DNA of 64,000 bases from Psychrobacillus sp. OK028 (GTDB lineage Bacteria > Bacillota > Bacilli > Bacillales_A > Planococcaceae): NCBI RefSeq assembly GCF_900103605.1, contig NZ_FNHY01000006.1:62001-126000 (forward strand), given 5' to 3'. Position numbers and translations under genes: made by a program. Of this stretch, positions 7,865 through 17,132 are shown in pieces. Position 1 is the stretch's first letter, and each line of letters opens with the position of its first letter. Under the pieces are notes generated by a model, which was not told where the DNA came from, ran no database searches, and saw nothing but the letters and a program-made list of their open reading frames with translations.

Positions 7865-9286
7865 ATGAAAAAGCAATATTACGTGAATGGTGAGTGGAAA
7901 TCTACTACTGAGTATGCAGATTTACTTTCTCCACATACAAAGGAAGTCATCGCACAGATTCCACAAGCAACTCATGAAGAAGTAGAAGCTGCTATTGACA
8001 TTGCACATGAAACAAGAAAACAAATGGCCGCTTTAACTGCATATGAACGGGCTAACATTTTAGAGCATATCACCCAATTGTTTATCGAAAATCGTAAGAA
8101 AGCTGCAGAAATTATTTCATTAGAAGCTGCAAAGCCAATTAAATATGCATTAGCAGAAATTGATCGCACAATTGAAACATACAAATTCGCTGCAGAGGAA
8201 GCTAAACGAATAACGGGTGAAATGATTCCGATGGACGCAGCAAAAAATGGAGCAAACCGTTTTGGTTATACTATTGAACAACCAATAGGTGTTATTGGAG
8301 CCATTACACCTTTTAACTTCCCTCAAAATTTAGTAGCACATAAAGTTGGTCCAGCAATAGCTGCGGGTAATACAATTGTATTAAAACCTGCATCACAGAC
8401 TCCCCTTTCTGCGCTATTTTTAGCGGAGTTAATCGATCAAACGGAATTGCCAAAAGGTGTATTCAATGTGGTGACAGGTAGCGGAAAAACTGTTGGGGAT
8501 GCATTAGTAAAAAGCGATAAAGTAAAAATGATTACATTTACCGGTAGTCCTGCCGTTGGAAAGGGTATTCGAGATAGTGCAGGCTTGAAAAAATTAGCCC
8601 TCGAGCTTGGTTCCAACTCAGGCTTGATAATCGATAAAAATGTAGATTTAGCTCAAATTGTCCCCAAATGCGTAATGGGTGCATTTTCTAACCAAGGTCA
8701 GATATGTATCTCTTTACAGCGCACATATGTAATGGATGAAGTATACGAAGAATTTCTAGAGCAATTCTCTACTTTAACAAATAAGCTTGTAATTGGGCAC
8801 CCGGATGATGAATCTACAGAGATTTCTGCTATGATTCATCCTGACGAACAAGAACGTGCACTAAGCTGGGTAAAAGAAGCAGTCGAGCAAGGCTCTAATA
8901 TTGTTTCTGGAGGTACAATTGAAAAGGGTATATTCTTACCTACTATTTTAACGAATGTGTCTGCAACTTCTAAAGTTTCCTGTCAGGAAGTCTTCGCACC
9001 AATCGTTTTAGTGAATCGCATCTCTTCAATCGATGAAGGTATTGCAGCCATCAATGATTCCGATTTCGGCTTACAGGCAGGGATTTTCACCAATGATATA
9101 CTAACAGCTTTTAAAGCTTCTAAAGAGTTAGAAGTTGGTGGAGTCATGATTAATGATATTCCTACCTACCGCGTAGACCAAATGCCATATGGTGGTGTGA
9201 AAGATAGTGGTACTGGCAAAGAAGGTTTAAAATATACTATTCATGAAATGACCGAAACAAAGCTTGTTGTGTGGAACCAGCAATAA
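7865..9286 (+). CDS. NAD(P)-dependent aldehyde dehydrogenase
   Basis: This is a 473-residue aldehyde dehydrogenase of normal family length. Catalytic Cys281 sits in SNQGQICISLQR, the general-base Glu247 in LALELGSN, and the oxyanion Asn151 in TPFNFP. The cofactor region includes VLKPASQTPLSA and FTGSPAVGKGI. It oxidises an aldehyde to the acid with NAD(P)+. The substrate cannot be told from sequence. The short C-terminus and YGGVKDSGTGKEG motif resemble the succinate-semialdehyde and sulfolactaldehyde dehydrogenase branch. RBS gaaaggatg lies about six bases before ATG. It is a single-gene unit bounded by terminators. Confidence 0.9.
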   Translation: MKKQYYVNGEWKSTTEYADLLSPHTKEVIAQIPQATHEEVEAAIDIAHETRKQMAALTAYERANILEHITQLFIENRKKAAEIISLEAAKPIKYALAEIDRTIETYKFAAEEAKRITGEMIPMDAAKNGANRFGYTIEQPIGVIGAITPFNFPQNLVAHKVGPAIAAGNTIVLKPASQTPLSALFLAELIDQTELPKGVFNVVTGSGKTVGDALVKSDKVKMITFTGSPAVGKGIRDSAGLKKLALELGSNSGLIIDKNVDLAQIVPKCVMGAFSNQGQICISLQRTYVMDEVYEEFLEQFSTLTNKLVIGHPDDESTEISAMIHPDEQERALSWVKEAVEQGSNIVSGGTIEKGIFLPTILTNVSATSKVSCQEVFAPIVLVNRISSIDEGIAAINDSDFGLQAGIFTNDILTAFKASKELEVGGVMINDIPTYRVDQMPYGGVKDSGTGKEGLKYTIHEMTETKLVVWNQQ

Positions 9287-9348
9287 ATATATATTCAAAA
9301 TAGATAACAATAATATTAAACTGACAAACCCAACACCATACTTACCAG

Positions 9349-9381
9349 AAAAAAAGGAGCCATACTATGGCCCCTTTTTTT
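9349..9381 (+). terminator. Terminator of the aldehyde dehydrogenase gene
   Basis: An A-run, a ggagccat / atggcccc stem and seven T residues form a standard, slightly imperfect intrinsic terminator 63 bases after the stop. Confidence 0.82.
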
Positions 9382-9495
9382 CATGTTCTCCCCTAAATTT
9401 CTGAATTATTAAAGTACATGTAACTATATTAAGTATCTTGAGTTTGAGACGATAGTATTAAAGTGCATTAATTATTTATCATTAGGAGTGTCTTT

Positions 9496-10470
9496 ATGAA
9501 GAAAAGTATTATGTTTATATTATTCATATCTTTATTAATTATTACGGGGTGTACTGAGAAGGAAACCACTACCGAAACCGATCACATAAAAGTCGGAATC
9601 ATGCTTTCCGATGCAGGACTTGGAGATCAATCATTTTCCGATTTAGGGTTCCAAGGCCTAGAAAAAGCCCGTGACGAGCTTAATATTTCATTTGATTATC
9701 GAGAAATTGCAGATACCAAGACGTATGCAAAAGGTATTGAGGAGCTAGTTAAAACGGATAACGACCTAATAATTGGTCTTGGTTTTTCTATTCAAAAAGA
9801 TTTAGAAACAATTGCTAAAAAATATCCCAAAAAGTCATTTTTACTAGTAGATGCACAATCTGATTTACCAAATGTATACACCGTTACATTCAAAGAAGAA
9901 GAGGCCTCGTTCTTATTAGGTGCTATTGCCGGTATGAAAACTACCAGTAACGTTGTTGGATTTGTCGGGGGTGATGATGTCCCTCTTATTCAAAAGTTTG
10001 AAAAAGGTTTTGCGGCTGGTGTTAAATCGGAAAATCCAGAGGCTACTGTGTTGTCAACTTATGCAGGTGACTTTGGTAATGACAAATTAGGTGAAAATAT
10101 CGCTAAAGAAATGATTGCTTCCAAAGCGGACTTTATATATCCTGCTGCAGGGTTTACAGGAGTTGGGGTTATCAATGAAACGCAGCGCTCCGGTATTTAT
10201 TCATTTGGAGTGGATAGCGACCAATTTTATTTGGCAGAAAAAGCTGTCGTCTCTTCTATGCTTAAACAAGTGGACGTCGCTATTTTTAATACTATTCAAC
10301 AATTGGTTGAAACCGGTGAAATATCTGAAAAAAATCAAGTATTAGGTATAAAAGAAAATGGTGTAAGTATAGCACCTATTCGTGTACTCAAGCTCTCTCC
10401 TGCCGAAACAAATCGCTTAGAGAAGCTACAAGAAGATATTGCAGGTGGCTCCATTACAATATTAAAATAA
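9496..10470 (+). CDS. BMP-family (PnrA-like) substrate-binding lipoprotein
   Basis: This 324-residue lipoprotein has a signal peptide and lipobox LIITGC with Cys19 as the lipidated residue. The mature part is a type-1 periplasmic-binding fold of the basic membrane protein family: KVGIMLSDAGLGDQSFSDLGFQGLE, then VDAQSDLPNVYTVTFKEEEASFLLGAIAG, then VGFVGG, then YPAAGFTGVGV and FGVDSDQ. BMP proteins such as PnrA and BmpD bind purine nucleosides, usually for an ABC importer. Here no permease or ATPase follows. Instead a chemoreceptor starts 19 bases downstream, which suggests the lipoprotein delivers a ligand, perhaps a nucleoside, to that receptor. RBS attaggagtg precedes the start. Confidence 0.88.
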   Translation: MKKSIMFILFISLLIITGCTEKETTTETDHIKVGIMLSDAGLGDQSFSDLGFQGLEKARDELNISFDYREIADTKTYAKGIEELVKTDNDLIIGLGFSIQKDLETIAKKYPKKSFLLVDAQSDLPNVYTVTFKEEEASFLLGAIAGMKTTSNVVGFVGGDDVPLIQKFEKGFAAGVKSENPEATVLSTYAGDFGNDKLGENIAKEMIASKADFIYPAAGFTGVGVINETQRSGIYSFGVDSDQFYLAEKAVVSSMLKQVDVAIFNTIQQLVETGEISEKNQVLGIKENGVSIAPIRVLKLSPAETNRLEKLQEDIAGGSITILK

Positions 10471-10489
10471 GAAATTAGGTGACTAGAAA

Positions 10490-12139
10490 ATGAAGCTTAA
10501 ACAAAAGATATTAATGATATCTATCATCCCTTTGCTACTATCCGCTTGTATAATCGGCTATAACATAATTCAGCTATCTTCGATAAAATCCTCTACGGAA
10601 GAAATTGTGGAAGCTTTAGTTAAAGTAGAAGAATTAAATAGTTCAGCAAAAAGCTTACAGAAATCATTGAGTGCATACTCCCTCAACATCTCTGAAAGCA
10701 ATAAAAACGACATAGAGGTCGATATAGCATCAACCAAATCCATAAATGATCAGCTAGCTTCTTCCTTAACAACTAAGGAGCAGAATCAGCTCAATGCGAG
10801 TATTTCTAAGAAATACGACGAAATATTAAGCTATTCCAATCAAGCAATGAAGGAAGAAAACCTTGCGGAGATAAAAAGACAATCTACACGTACAAAAGGT
10901 CTTATTAATGATGTTATTCAATTAAAACGAAACATAACTGCTGAATATTCCATGATGCAAAGTAATTTACAAAATAAGATTGATGGCATTATTTCCGTTT
11001 CAATTATTTTAGTAATTCTTTTACTAGTTGGTAGTATTGCATTGGTTATTTTATTTACAAATAGAATCGTTCGACCAATCCGTGCCATTACTAAAAATGC
11101 AGAAGAAATCGCAAATGGTAACCTGGCAGTCGAGATAGTACAGGTTAAAACCCGTGATGAAGTCGCTACACTACAAAAATCCTTTGAACAAATGACATTG
11201 AATTTAAGAGAAGTCATTACGCATGTCTCTGATAGTTCAAACCAAGTAGCTGCTTCAGCCGAGGAATTAATGGCAAGTGCAGATGAAACAATGAAAGGAA
11301 CAGAATTGATATCCACTTCCATTCAACAGGTTTCCGAAGGAGCAGAACATCAAACAAATATGGCGCAGGAATCGGCTCGTTCTGCTGAAGAAAGCTCTAC
11401 TGCAGTTACTCTAATCGCAGAAAAAGCGAAAGAAACAATGGAGATAACGTTCGCAACGAACGAGAAAACTATGCAAGGATCTGCTTTTGTTCAAGATACA
11501 GTAGCCCAGATGAGATTGATAAATGAAGCTGTATTAGAAACGGACATGGCACTTGTTACGCTCAATGAACGCTCCAAAGAAATTGTTAATATCCTTAAGC
11601 TAATCACCGATATTGCCGACCAAACGAACCTCTTGGCCTTAAATGCAGCCATTGAAGCGGCTCGTGCTGGCGAAGCTGGTAAAGGCTTTGCAGTGGTCGC
11701 AGATGAGGTAAGAAAACTCTCAGAACAAACTAGAAAATCAGTCTCTGACATTTCCGATATCGCTACAGAAATTGAAATAGAAACGAAGAAAACAGTTACA
11801 TCCATCACTGGGGTAAAGGAAAAAGTTGACTCAGGACTTACGATTGCACATAATACCGAAGTTACTTTCCAGGAAATTCTAACATCTGTAGAACAAGTGA
11901 AGGAACAAGTCGGAGATATTTCATCTATAACAAATAACATCCATAAAATTGTAAAAGACGTTTCAAGCCATGCTAATAATATGTCTACGGTAGCAAGCGA
12001 CACATTTGATAGTTCATCTTCTGTGGCTGCGGCTTCAGAGGAACAGCTAGCATCCATGGAGGAAGTAACTGCAGCTGCCATTTCTTTAGCTAACCTTGCA
12101 GAGGATTTACAAGTACGAGTATCTAAATTTAATATTTAA
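10490..12139 (+). CDS. Methyl-accepting chemotaxis protein paired with the BMP lipoprotein
   Basis: This 549-residue chemoreceptor has TM1 (about 8-28), an extracellular four-helix-bundle-sized domain (about 30-160), TM2 (about 163-190), HAMP, and a long signalling coiled coil. Its hairpin tip reads [39 protein letters not shown] (given here as a description of the conserved tip). It controls CheA activity and so swimming direction. The sensor domain is small and coiled, lacking a Cache pocket, so it may bind a liganded protein rather than a small molecule; the lipoprotein gene 19 bases upstream is the natural candidate. RBS ttaggtgac precedes ATG. It ends at a strong terminator, making a clean two-gene operon. 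Confidence 0.92.
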   Translation: MKLKQKILMISIIPLLLSACIIGYNIIQLSSIKSSTEEIVEALVKVEELNSSAKSLQKSLSAYSLNISESNKNDIEVDIASTKSINDQLASSLTTKEQNQLNASISKKYDEILSYSNQAMKEENLAEIKRQSTRTKGLINDVIQLKRNITAEYSMMQSNLQNKIDGIISVSIILVILLLVGSIALVILFTNRIVRPIRAITKNAEEIANGNLAVEIVQVKTRDEVATLQKSFEQMTLNLREVITHVSDSSNQVAASAEELMASADETMKGTELISTSIQQVSEGAEHQTNMAQESARSAEESSTAVTLIAEKAKETMEITFATNEKTMQGSAFVQDTVAQMRLINEAVLETDMALVTLNERSKEIVNILKLITDIADQTNLLALNAAIEAARAGEAGKGFAVVADEVRKLSEQTRKSVSDISDIATEIEIETKKTVTSITGVKEKVDSGLTIAHNTEVTFQEILTSVEQVKEQVGDISSITNNIHKIVKDVSSHANNMSTVASDTFDSSSSVAAASEEQLASMEEVTAAAISLANLAEDLQVRVSKFNI

Positions 12140-12145
12140 CGTAAT

Positions 12146-12182
12146 AATCCCTGTGTATAAATTACATACACAGGGATTTTTT
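12146..12182 (+). terminator. Terminator of the BMP-MCP operon (bidirectional)
   Basis: A perfect stem (aatccctgtgtat / atacacagggatt) is followed by TTTTTT. It also sits between convergent genes and could stop minus-strand transcription from 12203. Confidence 0.92.
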
Positions 12183-12202
12183 AATTATGCCATTCAACCA
12201 AT

Positions 12203-12853
12203 TTAGTACTGATATTTTACAGTAACGGTTGCAGTTATAGAAATTTTCCCCTGCTCAATTGGCGTTCCTCCCTGCGAACTAGCCATCGATAACATTTTAT
12301 AATGTATTGGCTCATTATGCTGCTCTTCAACGATGGAAACTGGTTGTGGATATAATGCAAGCTTCATCGTCTGTGCAATGGTTTGGGCTTTTATTTGGGC
12401 ATCTTGAAGAGCCCGCTGCAGTGCCTGTTGATAAACAAGCTCTGGATTATCTACCCCAAACTTAATAGACGATACACTATTAGCACCACTGGCCACCGCA
12501 CTGTCGATTACAATACCAGCTTTTTCAATATCATTCATTTTAACAGTAATAGCATTCGTAACCTCGTAACCTCTAAAAACTTGTTTTCCGTCTATAAAAT
12601 CATATTGAGGAAAGATATTATAGGCAGCTGTTTGTATATTTTCCCTCGGAATATTTAACTCCAACAAGGATTGAATAACACGATTCATAATTTGTGCATT
12701 TTCTGCCTGAGTTTGTTGTAGCTCTTTTCCTTCCTTCCTTACTTCTACTTGGATTTGAACATAGTTTGGAGAGACCTCTATCACCCCACTACCAGTTACG
12801 GTGATTACTCTCACCATAGGAACTGAAAGTGATGGAATACTTGAATACAACAT
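12203..12853 (-). CDS. SIMPL-domain (DUF541) protein
   Basis: This 216-residue protein consists of one SIMPL (DUF541) domain. It begins with the hallmark VITVTGSGVIEVSPNYVQIQVEV and continues with IPRENIQTAAYNIFPQYDF and YEVTNAITVKMNDIEKAGIVID. It ends with the GKISITATVTVKYQY strand. Many relatives are secreted or periplasmic, but here I see no convincing signal peptide: the N-terminus MLYSSIPSLSVPMVR is short and not followed by a hydrophobic core. The function of the family is poorly defined; some members are linked to oxidative stress or IL-1 receptor kinase signalling. RBS aaaggtgg precedes the start by about eight bases. It is monocistronic, divergent from the coiled-coil gene. Confidence 0.85.
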   Translation of the reverse strand: MLYSSIPSLSVPMVRVITVTGSGVIEVSPNYVQIQVEVRKEGKELQQTQAENAQIMNRVIQSLLELNIPRENIQTAAYNIFPQYDFIDGKQVFRGYEVTNAITVKMNDIEKAGIVIDSAVASGANSVSSIKFGVDNPELVYQQALQRALQDAQIKAQTIAQTMKLALYPQPVSIVEEQHNEPIHYKMLSMASSQGGTPIEQGKISITATVTVKYQY

Positions 12854-12965
12854 CTAATTACCACCTTTTATATGTTATTTCTACTCAATCCGTATTCATC
12901 ACATATAACAATAACCTTCATAAAATAAGACATAATGACTTTTTTGCGTAAAGGAGTATGGAAAA

Positions 12966-13889
12966 GTGAAAGAATCGAAGGTCCATTTAGTTTCTGCAGC
13001 CCTGAAAAAGAATAACAGCCAAAAGCATTTTTATACCAATCACCATATAGAATTTCTAGAAGAACAATCATCCGTAAATCAACTGCTATTGAACTCTGTT
13101 TCCCAATTGGACCAATCGAGTAAAACCATTTTACGTGAATTACATGATCAACGCGTAATTCTCGATAAGTTAAATACAAACCACAGATACGATTATGGGA
13201 ACATCAAAAAAATACTCCTCAATTTTGCACATACATCAAAAGAAACCAAGTCACATTTACAAAAAGTTAGCCAAACACTTCAAGCAATAAATGTGCATTG
13301 GGATAACCAGTCTGAATTTAACGAGGTAACAGATGCCCGAACGGAAAATTTAGAGAAAGCATTAAAAAATTTGCAAGGAAGTGTGAATAGACAACGAAAT
13401 TTCCTTAATAATTTAGCCATTACACAAAACAATTTTTTCGAAAATATCAAAGGTCAATTTGACCAACGCGAACTACAATCTGATGCCCAAACGAAAACAA
13501 TAGAAGATGTACTAGAGGAACAAAAGCGGTTTTTTACTATAATATCGAAAAACTTGGAAGAACAGAACCTTTTGCATGATTTAATCTTAAATCAGTTCAA
13601 AGAGCAAAAAGCATTTAATAGTCGATTGAGTGAGAAACTGGAGCTTTCTGATGAAATGGATGAATTAATATTGGAAGAAATCCAACTTCAAATGACACAG
13701 CAGGATGATATTTACAATTACTTACAAGATAGCCTTAATAGACAGCAAGGTTTTTTGCTTCAATTATCAGATAACCAAAATCGGCAACTTGAAAAAGTTA
13801 AGATTAGCCTAGAAAATATAAAAGAAGCGAAGACACAACAGATGGAAGCCTTATTAGAAGTAAAAGAAAGCATAGAAAAATTATTGTAG
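12966..13889 (+). CDS. Uncharacterised coiled-coil protein, 307 aa
   Basis: I do not recognise this family. The product is 307 residues, rich in Gln, Asn, Glu, Lys and Leu, almost lacking Gly and Pro, with no signal peptide or membrane segment. It should be nearly all helix. Loosely repeated blocks of about 40 residues recur: NRQRNFLNNLAITQNNF, EEQKRFFTIISKNLEEQ, FKEQKAFNSRLSEKLEL, NRQQGFLLQLSDNQNRQ. These suggest a repeat-built rod or tether. It starts with GTG at 12966, nine bases after RBS aaaggag. It stands alone, divergent from the SIMPL gene. A role as cytoskeletal, spore or chemotaxis-array scaffold is possible but unsupported. Confidence 0.75.
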   Translation: MKESKVHLVSAALKKNNSQKHFYTNHHIEFLEEQSSVNQLLLNSVSQLDQSSKTILRELHDQRVILDKLNTNHRYDYGNIKKILLNFAHTSKETKSHLQKVSQTLQAINVHWDNQSEFNEVTDARTENLEKALKNLQGSVNRQRNFLNNLAITQNNFFENIKGQFDQRELQSDAQTKTIEDVLEEQKRFFTIISKNLEEQNLLHDLILNQFKEQKAFNSRLSEKLELSDEMDELILEEIQLQMTQQDDIYNYLQDSLNRQQGFLLQLSDNQNRQLEKVKISLENIKEAKTQQMEALLEVKESIEKLL

Positions 13890-14023
13890 CACACGCTGTC
13901 CACAGGGATTAAGCAATTTTAGTATAAAATAACTTATGCCCTAACTCTTTTACCAAACTATATAGCAATCAACAACAGCATTATAAAGTACAAAAATCTC
14001 AAAATAAGTTCAGTACATTTTTA

Positions 14024-14061
14024 AAAAAAGAGACCCAGTGAATATAATTCACCAGGTCTCT
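14024..14061 (-). terminator. Terminator of the LysM-3D gene
   Basis: A long inverted repeat (agagacc ... ggtctct with inner tgaat/attca) is preceded on plus by an A-run, giving a U-tail on the minus strand just after the stop at 14079. Confidence 0.85.
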
Positions 14062-14078
14062 ATATTTAGTGTCGCATT

Positions 14079-14825
14079 TTAGTTTAGAACTTTTACCGTT
14101 ACTGTTTTACGTCCCCAATTGAGTGCTTCCTGTTTGGTTGGTATAAAAATATCTATTTTATTTCCTTTTATAGCACCGCCAGTATCACCAGCAATTGCTT
14201 CTCCATAGCCCTCAACCCATACTTTTGATCCTAAAGGAATTACGTTTGGATCAACAGAAATAACTTTCTGGTTTGGATTTGCTTTTAAGTTAATACCGGT
14301 AGCTGTAATTCCAGAACAGCCTGCACATGAAGCTGTATATGCAGTAGCAGTCATCGTCAGCTCTTTCGCAACATTAGCCTGTTTATTAGATTCTACTTTT
14401 GAAACTGGTGCTGCAGAAGTAACTGAAGTAGTAGCAGCTGCACTTACCTTAGGTTGTATAACCTTTGAGCCTTCAATCACTAATTTATCTCCAGGTATGA
14501 TCAAATCACTAGTTAGCTGATTGTTCGCCATTAATTGTGCTACTGTAATATTATGTTTTTCTGCAATATTAAATAATGTATCTCCTGAAACAACTACATA
14601 CGTTTCCACTGCTTCCTCGACTTTTAATTGTTGAGATGGATATATAATCGTTGAATCGAGGTCGTTCCATTGTTGTAAATCTTGAACACTAACATTCTCT
14701 GCTTGAGATATAGACCATAGTGTATCACCTTTTTCTACCGTATGAACGCTTGATGCAGATGCTTGTCCTGCTGCTCCTACTGATAGTGTTACGATTGCGG
14801 TTAGTGCAATAATGTGTTTTTTCAT
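14079..14825 (-). CDS. yocH: LysM and 3D-domain cell-wall hydrolase, YocH-like
   Basis: From ATG at 14825 the protein has 248 residues. It has a signal peptide (MKKHIIALTAIVTLSVGAAGQASA) and two LysM domains (VHTVEKGDTLWSISQ and YVVVSGDTLFNIAEK). A Ser/Ala-rich linker leads to a C-terminal 3D domain with TATAYT, CAGCSGITATG, VISVDP and GDTGGAIKGNKIDIF; the three aspartates characterise the double-psi barrel of MltA/YocH-type muralytic enzymes. It is exported and remodels peptidoglycan. I reject the upstream in-frame ATG at 14915, because RBS ggaggaaattc lies just before 14825 and the signal peptide starts there. B. subtilis yocH belongs to the WalRK regulon; I could not confirm a WalR box here. 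Confidence 0.9.
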   Translation of the reverse strand: MKKHIIALTAIVTLSVGAAGQASASSVHTVEKGDTLWSISQAENVSVQDLQQWNDLDSTIIYPSQQLKVEEAVETYVVVSGDTLFNIAEKHNITVAQLMANNQLTSDLIIPGDKLVIEGSKVIQPKVSAAATTSVTSAAPVSKVESNKQANVAKELTMTATAYTASCAGCSGITATGINLKANPNQKVISVDPNVIPLGSKVWVEGYGEAIAGDTGGAIKGNKIDIFIPTKQEALNWGRKTVTVKVLN

Positions 14826-15127
14826 AAAATGAATTTCCTCCTTTTCACTAACGAGTTTCATCATACCACCTAGACATGACAGAACCATTGCAATTCTATT
14901 AGAAGAAAATATCATTTAAATGACAGCATTCGACACAATGCAACATTTGTAATATTACTTCCTCTGCAATCTATTCTAACGATAGCAAATAGACTCATAT
15001 GTATTTTTGAATTTTGTTGAAATTCCAGCGAACTACTCAGTTAAATTTCCCAAAATTACTTCTGATGATTCGTAAAACGTTTCAGACCTTAAGAAACGGG
15101 AAAACGAATGCTAAGGAGGCGTTGAAA

Positions 15128-15493
15128 ATGCCATGGAATAATAATGATTATCCCGATTCTATGAAAAACTTGGACGCAGATGTACGAGACAAAGCCATTG
15201 AAATTGCCAATGCATTAATAAAGGATAATTATGAGGAGGGTCGAGCCATATCCATTGCTACATCTCAGGCCCGCAAAGCAATACATGGTGACGAAGAGAA
15301 GCGTGTCACATACGAAGTGATTTCTCGTGAAACCGACTGGGTGCTAAGAAAGACAGATGGAAGACGCGCCATTTTAGTAGAGGATACAAAAGAAGATCTA
15401 TTAGTAAAAGCAAAACCATATGTGAATGAACAAAATGGAATACTCAACATTTACGAGGAAGACGGCTCGTTACAGGATACTTTATATGAATAA
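15128..15493 (+). CDS. ydaT: YdaT-like small protein (DUF2188)
   Basis: From ATG at 15128 the product is 121 residues. The N-terminus MPWNNNDYPDSMKNLDADVR followed by DKAIEIANALIKDNYEEGRAISIATSQARKA matches B. subtilis YdaT, a general-stress protein of unknown function. The C-terminal half, TDWVLRKTDGRRAILVEDTKEDLL, looks like the DUF2188 fold. It resembles proteins that carry a ChaB-like N-terminal helix pair. RBS aaggaggcg lies nine bases before this ATG. An in-frame ATG at 15014 would add 38 residues with no RBS, so I reject it. It is monocistronic, with a strong terminator 20 bases downstream. Confidence 0.85.
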   Translation: MPWNNNDYPDSMKNLDADVRDKAIEIANALIKDNYEEGRAISIATSQARKAIHGDEEKRVTYEVISRETDWVLRKTDGRRAILVEDTKEDLLVKAKPYVNEQNGILNIYEEDGSLQDTLYE

Positions 15494-15512
15494 TTAATAA
15501 GTGTAAGAACGC

Positions 15513-15546
15513 AAAACTCCCGAAGTCTCAACTTCGGGAGTTTTTT
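15513..15546 (+). terminator. Terminator of the ydaT-like gene
   Basis: The stem aaaactcccgaagt / acttcgggagtttt is followed by T residues: a classic intrinsic terminator. Confidence 0.93.
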
Positions 15547-15816
15547 ACGTTAGTTTCAAGAAAATCGCTCTCGTATTCGTTGTAAATACTCACGCTAAAA
15601 CTAAAATAATCATATATGTCAATAGCCAAACTTTTAGCCCATCAAACTAATTCACCTCATTTGTTAAACATATCAAGGTTATTCATTCGCATCATCACCC
15701 CCCAATGTTTAATGAAGCGAGTTACTTTTTTCCTTCAAAATTACTATTGAAATTAATATAATTATAATATATTATATCCCTATTAGTTTAGTTGGAATTA
15801 AAGGGAGGTTGTTTAT
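15547..15816. other. Upstream region of tsuA without a gene
   Basis: This AT-rich noncoding DNA has a short near-palindromic AT tract (taatataattataatatatta, 15756-15776) about 40 bases before the tsuA start, where the promoter should lie. No riboswitch, small ORF with RBS or tRNA was seen. Confidence 0.5.
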
Positions 15817-16890
15817 TTGGTACAAATGATTATTACTGGATTGTTGTGCGGCGCTTTGCTTGGCTTTGTCATGCAACGTGGAAGATTTTGTTTAACTGGC
15901 GGCTTTCGTGATATGTATCTAACGAAAGACAATCGTATGTTCTATGCATTACTTATTGCCATTGCAGTTCAAAGCGTAGGTGTTTATACACTCGTGGCAC
16001 TTGAAGTCATTCAACCTAATACAGGTACTTTACCATTATTTGCAATTATTTTAGGGTCATTTATATTTGGTATTGGAATTGTGTTAGCCGGTGGTTGCGC
16101 TACCGGAACTTGGTACCGGGCTGGAGAAGGGTTAATTGGAAGTTGGATCGCATTAGCTGGATATATGTTAATGAGCGCAATTATGAAAACTGGTCCACTC
16201 AGTCCCTTAAACCAAAACATTCAACAGTCTCAATTACCATCGAATTCTATGGCAGATACTCTCGGTATAAACGTATGGTTTTTAATTGCACTTTTACTAG
16301 CTGTGGTAGGATGGATTATTTATAAAGAAGTTACAAAACCAAAAGTAGTTATTCCAACACTTAAGCCCAAAAAACAGGGGTTGGCACATATTTTATTCGA
16401 AAAGCGTTGGCATCCATTTGTCACTGCGGTATTAGTTGGACTTATCGCAATTCTTGCTTGGCCATTAAGCTCTTCAACTGGTCGAATTGCAGGATTAGGT
16501 ATTACTACTCCTTCTGCAAATATACTACAGTTTTTAACTACAGGAGATATGGCGTTTATTAACTGGGGCGTATTTTTAGTACTTGGTATTTTGGTAGGAT
16601 CATTTGTTGCCGCTAAAGCAAGCAGTGAGTTCCGTTTTAGAATGCCTGATGTAAAAACTGGATTAACCAGTTTTACTGGGGGTAACTTAATGGGATTCGG
16701 AGCAAGCTTGGCAGGTGGTTGCTCCATCGGGAACGGGTTGGTGATGACGGCTCTAATGACTTGGCAGGGTTGGATCGCATTGATCTTCATGATTCTTGGT
16801 ACATGGACAGCTGTTTACTTCGTCTTCATTCGTGGGAGAAAAGAAAAAAATAGCAATTCTACTGTACAAACAAGTGTAACAACAGCATAA
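15817..16890 (+). CDS. tsuA: TsuA/YeeE-YedE family thiosulfate transporter
   Basis: This 357-residue polytopic membrane protein is of the YeeE/YedE (TsuA) family, which imports thiosulfate as a sulfur source. The three conserved cysteine motifs are present: GRFCLTGGFRD (Cys25), LAGGCATGTWYRAGEG (Cys94) and LAGGCSIGNG (Cys302). In the characterised TsuA these cysteines line the transport path and hydrogen-bond thiosulfate. The two internally related halves are visible from the repeated LAGGC element. It starts at TTG with RBS aagggagg eight bases upstream; an ATG at 15826 is an alternative. A TusA-like gene follows 17 bases later, the known tsuA-tsuB pairing. Confidence 0.92.
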   Translation: MVQMIITGLLCGALLGFVMQRGRFCLTGGFRDMYLTKDNRMFYALLIAIAVQSVGVYTLVALEVIQPNTGTLPLFAIILGSFIFGIGIVLAGGCATGTWYRAGEGLIGSWIALAGYMLMSAIMKTGPLSPLNQNIQQSQLPSNSMADTLGINVWFLIALLLAVVGWIIYKEVTKPKVVIPTLKPKKQGLAHILFEKRWHPFVTAVLVGLIAILAWPLSSSTGRIAGLGITTPSANILQFLTTGDMAFINWGVFLVLGILVGSFVAAKASSEFRFRMPDVKTGLTSFTGGNLMGFGASLAGGCSIGNGLVMTALMTWQGWIALIFMILGTWTAVYFVFIRGRKEKNSNSTVQTSVTTA

Positions 16891-16907
16891 AGAAGGAGTG
16901 TCAATAC

Positions 16908-17132
16908 ATGAAAAAAGTATTAGGAGTCATGGGAATGGTTTGTCCCTTCCCGTTAGTAGAAGCAAAAGAAGCAATCTCAGGGCTAAGCTCAGGAGATGAA
17001 CTAGTGATTGAATTTGATTGCACACAAGCTACGGAAACAATTCCACGCTGGGCTGCGGAAGAAGGGCATAACGTTACTAACTATGAACAGGTTGGTGATG
17101 CCGCTTGGACGATCACTGTTCAAAAGAAATAA
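16908..17132 (+). CDS. tsuB: TusA-like sulfur carrier protein, TsuB
   Basis: This 74-residue TusA/SirA-fold protein has the signature CPFPLVEAKEAI. Cys12 of the CPxP motif is the residue that carries sulfur as persulfide or is thiolated. It starts with ATG after RBS aaggagtg. It follows tsuA directly and should process imported thiosulfate; in related systems TsuB is needed for growth on thiosulfate and has thiosulfate-decomposing activity. Alternative roles of TusA proteins (tRNA thiolation) are less likely given the neighbour. Confidence 0.92.
   Translation: MKKVLGVMGMVCPFPLVEAKEAISGLSSGDELVIEFDCTQATETIPRWAAEEGHNVTNYEQVGDAAWTITVQKK

Noticed and set aside
11491-12081. Long antisense frame inside the chemoreceptor gene
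   Set aside because: Antisense frames in MCP coiled-coil regions arise from codon bias; no RBS or homology is visible. The same applies to frames opposite 51975-52622.
12868-13179. Minus-strand 103-codon frame antisense to the coiled-coil gene
   Set aside because: No RBS and no recognisable protein; the plus-strand gene has clear translation signals.
14826-14915. Extended start of the LysM-3D protein
   Set aside because: It would bury the signal peptide 30 residues inside; ggaggaaattc before 14825 marks the true start.
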